This document shows positions 10,600 to 19,684 of a DNA stretch of 35,423 nt, in pieces (position 1 is the first letter of the stretch; the number at the start of each line of letters is the position of its first letter). The stretch covers positions 972,519 to 1,007,941 of the forward strand of contig BFEA01000049.1 of the NCBI GenBank assembly GCA_003427395.1. Direction: 5' to 3'. Source of the DNA: Chara braunii (Eukaryota > Streptophyta > Charophyceae > Charales > Characeae). A program made the position numbers and the translations under genes. The notes below the pieces were generated by a model. That model saw only the letters and a list, made by a program, of their open reading frames with translations. It was not told where the DNA came from and did not search any database.

Positions 10600-11365
10600 T
10601 CCACACAAGTCTTATCGATGGACCGAGTCATTGCCTTTGATGTCATTCGAGCCCTGAATCATTGTTAGTTTCTAGGATTTACGTTGGATCGGATGCATGA
10701 TGAGAATTGATTGGTGTGATACATGGCAGTTGATCATAGCAAGCTCAAATCAACGGATACCCATCATTGTTTAGACGGTGTATAGAGAGAAGATTATGAA
10801 AAGTCGATCCCTTGCACCCATATCTCCAAAGAAACATCCACACATCAAGATCGTTGTACCAGAAGCAAAAAGACATCATTGTTTCGCCAGACATTTCACC
10901 CAGTCAGCCCTTCTCTACCCCGCAGTTTTTACAATCTAAGACTTTTGTCCACCCTTTAACCCTTGAAGAATTACTGATTTTGAATTCCTTGCCCTTATGA
11001 GCATCACTATGGATAATAACTATATGTCTTAAAACAACAACTGGGTCGAAGTAGTGTACCTTGTTTTTCCCTACCTCCAGAGTTCCGCCTGAACTCCGAC
11101 AGAGCTCCCGCAATCGACCCTGTTACGTGGATCGTCTAGATTGATCAAGTATGGAATAAGAGTCTTTTGTGCTTGAGATTTGACTGAACCCCTTCTCTAA
11201 TTTCATCGTATGAAAAATATTAGTGAGCGAAGGATCAGACATAGTAAAAGGGAGAGGAGAATGAGGGACATAGAAGTCGTCATGCTTGACCACGATTTCC
11301 CCCTTCTCTACTACCTCGCCCCTTTCCCATCTCTGACCCCTATCTTAGCATGTGATGTCAAATGG
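10600..11365. other. Non-coding stretch, no gene recognised
   Basis: Short ORFs only, no motifs, and no repeat shared with the rest of the window. Confidence 0.5.
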
Positions 11366-11366
11366 C

Positions 11367-11412
<46 letters not shown>
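11366..11412. repeat. (TAA)n microsatellite
   Basis: About 15 TAA units. Confidence 0.96.
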
Positions 11413-11413
<1 letters not shown>

Positions 11414-11829
11414 TAACAACCAGGAATGTGATTGTTGTCCAAACCCAAGTTGTGAGACCATTCAAATGTCTGAGTAGTTGTATACAAGCAGCGAACACCA
11501 TAGCACTGAGAATCCAGTCAAATAGAGCAATATAATCACATAATGAGTCAATACTCAAACCCTCAGGCCTATACCAACTCATTATTCATGGTCGCTCTTC
11601 TATGGCCGGCGCCCAGTGCCCAATTTATACTACTTGCGTACCCTCCCAAATCCGCACTCACGCAACAGGCCCACTTCGATAGTGAAGTCCAATGTATATG
11701 ACGTCACTACCAGTGCAGACTGCGAGTGTATGCCGGGTACATTTTCTATTCCCTCTTTCTCTATTTTCTCTCTTTCTCTCTCTGTCTCACTTTTGGTGTG
11801 TATGCGTCTTTCTTTGTATTGTTGTATCC

Positions 11830-12975
11830 GTCACAGGCCGTGTCCAATTGCGTATGTCACAGTCTGTGTCCCATTGTGTATGTGTGACTATGGTGAGTCT
11901 GTGGTGCAATGCCATGCGGTCAGCGGCACCGGACCAGTCAGTCCCAGTCCAGCTCAGCAAGTACCATCAGAGACTGTGTGTACCACGGACCGATGGGAAG
12001 AGGCAGACCATCGAGCTCCAGGAGTATAAATCAGGAGGCAACACTCAGCCATTCATTCATTCCCGTAGGAGCCACGCGGAAGCGCTGCCATAGCGAGCTG
12101 AGCGAGAAGGTCGGCACCGAGCCTAGAGCCGAAGTGGCGTAGCATAGCGATAGGGTAGTTGCGGCCATAGCCGCCATAGCTAAAGTTAGTGTGTAGTGTG
12201 TGTTTCGTGATACTGCTTATGCGACTGTGTATTGGTCACTGTGCACTGTGTATCTATGTCCCCACGCATTTTGTATTTGCGTCACCGTGTACTGTATATC
12301 TGCGTCACTGTCACAGTGCACTGCGTCATTGTGAGTGTGACTATGTCATTGCGACTGTGTCACTGCATAACTGTGTGTTTCTTAGTGTGTGTCTCTATGT
12401 CTGTGTCACCACGTGCGTGTCACAGTGTCCGCGTCAACAAGACTGCACGTTTTCACCGGGTACTATGTGTTACCGTGTGACCGTCACAGTATCTGTGTGA
12501 CTCTGTATCTGCGTCACAGCATGTGTGACGCTGTGTCCGTATCGTGGGATATTGTGTATGTGCCACAGTGTATGTGTCGCTGCGTAGCTGTCACCGTGTG
12601 ACAGTGTGACTGTCACTTCATGGCTATGCGTCTGTCACAGTGTATATGTCACAGTGCCGCTGTCACATCGCTGTGCACTGTGTGTGTCCCAGTGCACTGT
12701 GTGTCTCTGTGTATATCACAGCGTGACTGTGCGGGTATGTGTCACTGTACGTGTGTTTGACTATGCCACTGAGTTGCTGTGGATGTCACGGTCTGTTCCA
12801 CCGTACCTATTCCACTATGGGTTGCTGTGTACCACCGCGTATCTGCGTCTCACTGCACATTGTGTGTAACTGTGTCTCCTCTCAGGTGTCTCTGTTTGTT
12901 TCTCGGTGTGCTTGTCTCTACGCCTGTGTCGCCGCGCGTGTGTCTATCTGTGTACGTGCAGTTGTATGTGCGTGA
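11830..12975. repeat. Degenerate GTGTCAC/CTGTGT-rich minisatellite-like tract
   Basis: Over about 1.1 kb the plus strand repeats short words such as TGTGTCAC, GTGTGACTGTCAC, CACTGTGT and TGCGTCACTGT with no fixed period. GTCAC and GTGAC words alternate, so many short inverted repeats are possible. The overlapping ORFs (Cys/Val/Ser-rich, in several frames at once) are by-products of this composition. Around 12000-12180 the pattern is interrupted by ordinary sequence that contains a TATA-like box. Confidence 0.7.
12025..12031 (+). promoter_or_regulatory. TATA-box-like sequence
   Basis: TATAAAT lies about 28 bp upstream of CTCAGCCATTC, a plausible initiator. No coding sequence starts downstream, only the GTGTCAC-rich tract, so the call rests on the short motif alone. 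Confidence 0.2.
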
Positions 12976-13187
12976 GTACGGGACGTCCGGCGGAATCCAT
13001 GGTGGCGTGTGTGTGAACAGAGAGTTGTTGTGGGCGCTGTTGCGCCAAAGCCGTTTGAAGTGAACCAGCTCTTGAACTTTGTTCTCAGCTACCATATCTC
13101 TGAGTTTGAGTAGGCGCTTGTCGCCAATTTGCTGTGCTCATGCTTGCAGGCATGAACAGCGTGAATGAAAAGGGAGTCTGACTTTCA

Positions 13188-13188
13188 C

Positions 13189-13222
<34 letters not shown>
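13188..13222. repeat. (TAA)n microsatellite
   Basis: About 11 TAA units. Confidence 0.96.
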
Positions 13223-13223
<1 letters not shown>

Positions 13224-13409
13224 TAATACATGCAAGGAAGATGAGCAATATCAACTTCGGCAGTCAAACAATCATCACATACATAGACCAGATAGTTGTG
13301 ATTTCGAACCAACAGCAGAATTTCATCACAAGATTCACCAAATAAGAGCACAACAAAAGCTCATAGTTGATAATGCTGGAATAGTCTCATCTTCATCAAC
13401 GAAGAACCA

Positions 13410-13553
13410 ATGTTGGCATCCTATCTGGCGCCCGGCGCCCAGACTACAGATGGCAGGTCCTATCTAGCCTATACTGCAATGCTGAAGATTTTGATAGCAG
13501 CTCTCCCGCAATACGAGCAGGCAGTGGCCAATGCCGCCTGCTTCAGGCACCAG
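13410..13553 (+). CDS. Possible exon, unknown protein (low confidence)
   Basis: A 48-codon ATG-started open stretch of balanced composition (MLASYLAPGAQ...ACFRHQ) ends exactly at CAG|GTAAGT, a strong splice-donor match. It is one of the few ORFs in the left half of the window that is not low complexity. No known domain was recognised. It does not join the next exon-like ORF (13704-14009) in a compatible phase through the visible AG acceptors, since the in-frame continuation stops after about 15 codons. It may be a chance ORF or part of a decayed gene. Confidence 0.2.
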
Positions 13554-13628
13554 GTAAGTCTCGCACACCACTCACTACCTCGATCCCCAATACACAGAAG
13601 CCACTTGTACCCAAGGACAATTATGCAC

Positions 13629-13655
13629 CTAATAATAATAATAAGAATAAGAATA

Positions 13656-13696
<41 letters not shown>

Positions 13697-13697
13697 G
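13629..13697. repeat. (TAA)n microsatellite
   Basis: TAA units with TAAGAA variants at the start, between the two exon-like ORFs. Confidence 0.96.
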
Positions 13698-13703
13698 CAA
13701 CAG

Positions 13704-14009
13704 CGAGATGACAATTCCATATTACGCCATCACATTGAAGCCAACTAGTCACACCGTGTCTGAAGAGCAGCATTGCACCAATAATACACTAATGGAGGTT
13801 CGTAGCATTGAAAACCAATGGCCATGGAGAGTATACTCTCTCCTCTCAACAGAAGAGTCCAGTTCCTTCACACTCACACTTGGTGTCAGCGCCCAGTCTG
13901 CTCCTACACAGCTACTACAAACTTCAAAAAAAGACAATGCAACTGTTGACATCAGCGGCAACCCGACGTACTTGAAGATGTCGCCCATGCAGACCACCGC
14001 CAATACAAG
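13704..14009 (+). CDS. Possible exon, unknown protein (low confidence)
   Basis: Open for about 100 codons from ATG 13708 (MTIPYYAITLKPTSH...), rich in Ser/Thr, without low-complexity runs. It ends at ACAAG|GTAAGT, a near-consensus splice donor. A CAG acceptor lies at 13701-13703. The reading phase does not match the preceding exon-like ORF. No domain was recognised, and neither exon has a second copy in the window that could test conservation. Confidence 0.2.
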
Positions 14010-14038
14010 GTAAGTGCCCTCACTTCATCATCATCATC

Positions 14039-14107
14039 ATTCCTCTCTCCCTCTCTCTCTCTCTCACTTTCTCTCTCTCTCTCACTTTCTCTCTCTCTCT
14101 CTCTTTC
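14039..14107. repeat. CT-rich low-complexity tract
   Basis: CTCTCT runs with CACTTT interruptions, repeating as a ~22-bp pattern. Confidence 0.85.
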
Positions 14108-14271
14108 CTTCGTCGAATCATGTACGTCTCACACAGGCACATCCGATCGATAGGACGAGCAAACGGAATGAATCTTCCGCTGAAACGTGGAAATACACAC
14201 TGCCACTTTTTGTTTTGCTCGCTCTATCGGTCCAAGTAGCATGCGGCGAGCCGTGGGGTTGGAGACTTATA

Positions 14272-14274
<3 letters not shown>

Positions 14275-14351
<77 letters not shown>
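14275..14351. repeat. (TC)n microsatellite, left edge of gap
   Basis: Pure TC repeat that runs into the assembly gap. Confidence 0.97.
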
Positions 14352-15289
14352 NNNNNNNNNNNNNNNNNNNNNNNNNNNNNNNNNNNNNNNNNNNNNNNNN
14401 NNNNNNNNNNNNNNNNNNNNNNNNNNNNNNNNNNNNNNNNNNNNNNNNNNNNNNNNNNNNNNNNNNNNNNNNNNNNNNNNNNNNNNNNNNNNNNNNNNNN
14501 NNNNNNNNNNNNNNNNNNNNNNNNNNNNNNNNNNNNNNNNNNNNNNNNNNNNNNNNNNNNNNNNNNNNNNNNNNNNNNNNNNNNNNNNNNNNNNNNNNNN
14601 NNNNNNNNNNNNNNNNNNNNNNNNNNNNNNNNNNNNNNNNNNNNNNNNNNNNNNNNNNNNNNNNNNNNNNNNNNNNNNNNNNNNNNNNNNNNNNNNNNNN
14701 NNNNNNNNNNNNNNNNNNNNNNNNNNNNNNNNNNNNNNNNNNNNNNNNNNNNNNNNNNNNNNNNNNNNNNNNNNNNNNNNNNNNNNNNNNNNNNNNNNNN
14801 NNNNNNNNNNNNNNNNNNNNNNNNNNNNNNNNNNNNNNNNNNNNNNNNNNNNNNNNNNNNNNNNNNNNNNNNNNNNNNNNNNNNNNNNNNNNNNNNNNNN
14901 NNNNNNNNNNNNNNNNNNNNNNNNNNNNNNNNNNNNNNNNNNNNNNNNNNNNNNNNNNNNNNNNNNNNNNNNNNNNNNNNNNNNNNNNNNNNNNNNNNNN
15001 NNNNNNNNNNNNNNNNNNNNNNNNNNNNNNNNNNNNNNNNNNNNNNNNNNNNNNNNNNNNNNNNNNNNNNNNNNNNNNNNNNNNNNNNNNNNNNNNNNNN
15101 NNNNNNNNNNNNNNNNNNNNNNNNNNNNNNNNNNNNNNNNNNNNNNNNNNNNNNNNNNNNNNNNNNNNNNNNNNNNNNNNNNNNNNNNNNNNNNNNNNNN
15201 NNNNNNNNNNNNNNNNNNNNNNNNNNNNNNNNNNNNNNNNNNNNNNNNNNNNNNNNNNNNNNNNNNNNNNNNNNNNNNNNNNNNNNNNN
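14352..15289. other. Assembly gap (938 N)
   Basis: A run of 938 N flanked on both sides by (TC)n. The ORFs of up to 447 codons that span it are artefacts of reading through N. Confidence 1.

Positions 15290-15328
<39 letters not shown>
15290..15328. repeat. (TC)n microsatellite, right edge of gap
   Basis: Pure TC repeat directly before composite repeat copy B, as the tract at 929-989 precedes copy A. Confidence 0.97.
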
Positions 15329-15330
<2 letters not shown>

Positions 15331-15467
15331 ATCCATAGATGCAGAGAGGTTAGGTAGCGAGAGGGTGAGGGAGAGATGATGAACTCTCTCTATACCACAC
15401 ACGCACACACACACATGTATGGTAGTGAATGAATCTTCCCTCGTTATTGCGTTAGATTCACTCACTT

Positions 15468-15483
15468 TATTTTATTTATTTGC

Positions 15484-15522
<39 letters not shown>

Positions 15523-15542
15523 TTTGTTTGTTTATTTATTTT
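15468..15542. repeat. (TTTA)n microsatellite
   Basis: TTTA units with few variants; an expanded version of the tract at 1152-1212. Confidence 0.95.
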
Positions 15543-15695
15543 CCTCGTTTTGGTCGTTGACAATGTCGGGGTGAGCCACGAAACCGGAGACTCACTTGTT
15601 CTCACTTTCTTGCTTTGTCGTCGTCGTCGTCGTCGTCGTCAACAGCCCGTCATTAGTTGTCGTCATCGTCGTCGTTGTCCGTCCGTAGGTGCGTC

Positions 15696-15875
15696 GCATT
15701 CCCCAGTGGCAACCGTCGAGATCACCACGATCCTGACACTTCACCGGACCATTCAATCGGTCGGAGCGACGACGGTGTGTACAGAAGGTAAGGACGTGGT
15801 CAGCGTGAGCTAACTCACACTGACTAGGCATCCCTCGTTCAATATCGATAATGACAACGATCTGCCCGCGTTGCC
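15696..15875 (-). pseudogene. 18S rRNA 3'-region fragment 4 (antisense on +)
   Basis: Duplicate of fragment 3 inside repeat copy B, with the same landmarks (CACTTCACCGGACCATTCAA, GGAGCGACGACGGTGTGTAC) and the same deviations from a functional 18S. The two therefore arose by duplication of the composite repeat, not by separate captures. Confidence 0.82.
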
Positions 15876-15897
15876 AAAACACCCTTCCCTTCCCCTT

Positions 15898-15963
15898 TTT
15901 CTTCTTCTTTCTCTCCATCTTCTTCTTCTTCTTCTTCTCCTCCTCTTTTTTTTTTTTTTTTTC
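15898..15963. repeat. (TTC)n / poly-T polypyrimidine tract
   Basis: TTC repeats followed by a T-only run, matching 1567-1652 in copy A. Confidence 0.9.
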
Positions 15964-16486
15964 TTGCGCGCACTTTCTACTAACCCGCGCTACCTCCGCG
16001 CGGCTCTCCTTCGCTATCCCCCATGCACGGCTTCCTCCTTGCTCATTCACCCTCTACTCCCATTCTTCATTTCTCCTCCTCGCTGCCTACCTACTCTCGT
16101 TCTCCATCCTCCCTCCTGCGCGCTTTCTCCCTCTCTTCGTCTTTTCTTTCCATTCACTCTTCCTCTCGCTCTATGGTAATCACGCCTCTGTTTCACCTGC
16201 TATCCTTCTCTTATCCCCTTCTCTCTCTGTGCACCCTCCGTTTCACTTTTCTCCCTTTTTCCTACTGCTGGTTTCATTTGCTCATCGCGCGGCGGTCATC
16301 TCCTTCCATTCGAAGTCGGTTTCTTCGTTGCGCTAGTCTCTTCCCCTGCTCCTGGATGGATCGCACGGGCTGCAGTCGGAGCTCATCCGACAAGTATACC
16401 ATGAACCGGGTTGAACTGAATCTGTCGTTGAATCCACGACAGATTCAACGGAACGGAATGTATCCAAGTCTCGTAGAAGAGAAAAT

Positions 16487-16489
16487 AAC

Positions 16490-16526
<37 letters not shown>
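16487..16526. repeat. (TAA)n microsatellite
   Basis: About 12 TAA units inside repeat copy B. Confidence 0.95.
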
Positions 16527-16527
<1 letters not shown>

Positions 16528-16742
16528 CAAAATCTAACGAAATAAAAACAAAACCAAATCTACTACCTACCCCGTGATACCAACTGTAGGGCACGGGAAT
16601 CAGAAAAGGAAAGAAAGCAACGACAACAACGAACTAACTGTTTTTACTATCTTTTATCCCTATGGGCACAGGCTGGAATCTCGGTCCACAGTAGTGGACC
16701 GGGGTCGAAGTTGGTTCGCGTGCCAAAAAAAAAAGAGCTACC

Positions 16743-16816
16743 CAATGGTCGTCGGGTTTCGATCCATCAACCTGCTGTATGCAATCCCGACCTGTTACCT
16801 ACCAAGCGAGCTCTTA
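16743..16816 (-). other. tRNA-like segment (copy B)
   Basis: Counterpart of the copy-A segment. On the minus strand GGATCGAAACC (16765-16755) is a perfect B box. The A-box position (16809-16798) reads TCGCTTGGTAGG, one mismatch from consensus. Box starts are again 44 nt apart and the GATTGCATA loop sequence is kept. Confidence 0.45.
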
Positions 16817-17520
16817 CCATGGTATACTAATGAGCCGCCTTCCTATAAGTAAAGCTCATTGGCCCGAGTGTGTGTGCATGCCCCGCAAGGGTACTTGTTT
16901 GTTTGGGAGGCCCCGCAGGGTCGGTAGTCGCTTGTGACCGTGACTTTGGGGTTTCCAGCGGAAAAACACACAGGTAGCGGGTCGGCCGGTACTTAGCCGC
17001 GGCCACGATATAGAGAGTCGAGGCGGGAAAAACACTCAAGCGGCGGGGTAGGAGGTCCGTGGCACTTAAGGACTGCGGAAACGCTCAAGTGGCAGTTAGG
17101 CGGGCACCACGCCAAGTAGAGGCATATATGCCGGGTAGTTGAGGCCGAGTAGAAGAAGACAAAAGTTGACACTTTTAGACACCCATCACCAGTAGGTAGA
17201 CAGGTAACATCCCAAGTCTCAGCGTGCGTCGTAGACGTACCTGACACGACACTAGCCTAATCAACCCCTCGGCCTCTTCAGCCGGAGGGTATTCTTACTA
17301 ATCTTAACCATCACAACGCGCGTAATAACAATGTGTGCACACATTCTCAAAATTTTCTCACCGATTCGCCCCCGGCTTCAATGGTCGAGGAAATCGTTAT
17401 CAAAGTGTCGCACGAAAACGGGTACACTTTTAAGTTCAGACTGACTCCATCATGGTGGTCGATGCAATCGATGTGTCGACTGTAAAAACATGGCCAAATA
17501 CCCTTGTAAGTGGTCCGACA

Positions 17521-17784
17521 GCGCCTACCTTCCCCAACCAATTATAAGGTTCCTTCCTCTCTTCCTATCTCCCTGTTTTGCACAACTCACATGCTCATTC
17601 CATGTCGATGCTAGGTCTCGTTGAGTCATCCCAACAGAGCACTGCTTATACCATGGCGATGCGATAGCATACACGCAATCTTATGGCGAGCTCCAGTCCA
17701 ACTTCCCAGTCTTAGCTGCCTGTCTCCAGTACTCCTGAAATTTTCCACACCACGTTATCTCGCCTTCTAGAACGAATGTCGGAA
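17521..17784. other. Short non-coding spacer
   Basis: Nothing recognised between repeat copy B and the minus-strand PLE ORF1 remnant. Confidence 0.5.
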
Positions 17785-19068
17785 TCAACGTGCGCATACA
17801 ACCCTTTTCTTTCTTACCACGGCCTCCAAGCAACAGTCACAGTTTGGCCACTTCTTCAATTCGACTCCATAGATTTCGAGGTCCCCTATCTCACTCGGAC
17901 TCTTTGTCCTCTTCTTTTGCTTCACTGGCTTTCGAAGCTCTCGTCGTCCTCCTGACCACCGGGTTTGCCGGTAGTGGTACGTTAATCGGGTCGTACGCCT
18001 TGACAACCCTGCGTAGGACTAGACGATTGATCGCAGATTCGCACTTACCGTAGTTAATTCGTTCCGTCTTGCATGCCTCCTTCAATTCTTCCACCGTCAG
18101 AGCTTCGGAGTTCCCGACAGTCAGCTTCGTACTTCTCCCTGGCACTCGGGCCACTCCCCGCCAGGATATGCTTAAGGGACAAGGCGATCTTCCCTACTGG
18201 CACCGGGGAAAATGATGTGGCCGCCTTCCTATTCTCACGTATCTCCTCGATCCGTAGCTTCGGCATCGTTCCCAGTGTCGTCCGTTGCCTTTTGGTAAGC
18301 GTGATCATTGGTGGGCTATCACCGATCACCACCTCCTTCTCCCGCTTCCTCTTGTCACTGATTACCAACCCTGCAGCTCGTCTTCGTAGCAATATAAGCT
18401 CTTCGTCCTCGACAGCATCCTCCTCCTGATGAAGGGCGATCGTCCGTCTTAACCGTTCCTTCTCTTCTTCCAATGTCTCATCCCTCTCGTTGCGTCTCAC
18501 CAATTTTCTGATTCGTCGTGGAACGCGTTCGTTTTCAGTGTTACTCTCGATTCTAATTTCCGATCGGATGATACGGAGCAGCCTCGCGTCTCGCTCGTCT
18601 TCAGCTCGCTTCCGCTCGGCAATTTCTTCTTGTTTCTTCTTCTCCGCCTCGAGTCTCAACGCTTCTTGTTTGCGCTTCTCCTCCTCTTTTGCCAAATTAT
18701 TTTTCTCCTGCTTCCACATTAGGGTTTTTTTCGCGAAAATAACTCCTCATCATTGCATTCGTCTCCTCATCTTCTCTTCTCGTCGCATAGTTATCCGTTG
18801 AGTGACTCTGGCACTCACTTCCACCACCAAACAGGGTTCGGCCCGCTCTTGCATACGCGGGTGGCGGAGGGGTAGGTACAAATGGAACCCCTCGATCCTT
18901 GGCCTCCCAGTATTCCTTGCAGACGCTGGCGAAGTGATCCGGCTCTCCACATTCGTAACAGGTACGCCCCGCCATCCTGTTCTCACCCCTGCCTCGTCCC
19001 GATCCTTCGGAACCTCCGGAGTTAGTAGGACCGCCTGTACCACCTGTCCCGCTTTCGTTACTCATCAC
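17785..19068 (-). pseudogene. PLE ORF1-like remnant (copy 1): zinc knuckle, coiled coil, SAP-like motif
   Basis: Three minus-strand frames make one broken protein. 19068-18697 starts MMSNESGTGG, is Gly/Ser-rich, and has a CCHC zinc knuckle (CYECGEPDHFASVC) near residues 38-51. 18719-18054 is a highly charged coiled coil (Glu/Lys/Arg-rich). 18154-17891 carries a SAP-like motif (ELKEACKTERINYGKCESAI) followed by a basic/acidic tail. A one-base shift in an A7 run near 18715 and another near 18130 would connect the frames. The same order of parts occurs in the PLE at 24.7-30.4 kb, which is why I assign it to the same family; a gag-like protein of another retroelement is the alternative. No GIY-YIG or RT follows, so the copy is 3'-truncated. 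The knuckle and charged coil suggest RNA/RNP binding (inference). Confidence 0.6.
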
Positions 19069-19684
19069 ACCCGCTGCTCACAGACTTAGTCTAAACGACC
19101 GCCTCTCACTCCACCCCTCTTCGTAACATGTTCGCCGCCACCCCCTCTAGGTCTAATCTCCTAGCAGGTTACGACGCTGGATGCAAGCAACAAAAAAAGA
19201 CACGCAAGTTCACACTCCATACATTAGATGCAGACACCAAAGATGCACACATTAAAGTACAAGGAGAACCATAGTAATCACAGCAAGAGTTGTATATTCA
19301 CGTAACACAAAACCCCCAGTCATACCGCACACCCAAGAAGTGCCAAGCACTCCTCTGATTGATGAGTATCGTGTAGTTGACTCACTTTGACGCACGAAGG
19401 CATCAAAAGGGAGTCGTACCGACAATGAGCCAGTATTTATGATGACAACCCGTGAAAAGCTAAAGCAATCGGGATCCTCGGGTTCGGCCGACCTGTTCCC
19501 GCCTCATACCAGGTCTAGAGGCCCAAACGGGTTTGCCTAGCCTTTGTCCCCTACATACCGTCGAAATCCTACCCCCACAACCGACAAATCTAACCACAAA
19601 CAGGCCTAACTCAATCTGAGGAAGTTTCTGGTCCGCTAAACCATCATGCAAAAGCCGGGAAAGTCCCTGGTCCGCTAAACCATC
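19069..19684. other. Non-coding flank with a 39-bp tandem duplication
   Basis: No ORF of note. At 19628-19688 a 39-bp unit beginning CTGGTCCGCTAAACCATCAT is repeated (second start 19667). The sequence then turns abruptly AT-rich, marking the approximate left edge of the Helitron. Confidence 0.6.

Larger units (their letters stand above)
15329..17520 (+). repeat. 2.2-kb composite repeat, copy B
   Basis: Same order and orientation as 990-3222. Differences are scattered substitutions, a longer (TTTA)n tract, a shorter (TTC)n tract and a shorter (TAA)n tract. At the right end the palindrome is incomplete: six bases of the second arm are missing, and similarity fades after GGTCCGACA. The open frames in it are shadows of the polypyrimidine sequence. 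Confidence 0.93.

Noticed and set aside
11616-13063. Cys/Val/Ser-rich secreted-protein genes in the GTGTCAC tract
   Set aside because: Overlapping ORFs occur in all plus-strand frames and simply translate the repeated words; there is no consistent frame or start.
14014-15465. Very long ORFs (up to 447 codons) on both strands
   Set aside because: They run through 938 N and (TC)n; the open frame is an artefact of the gap.
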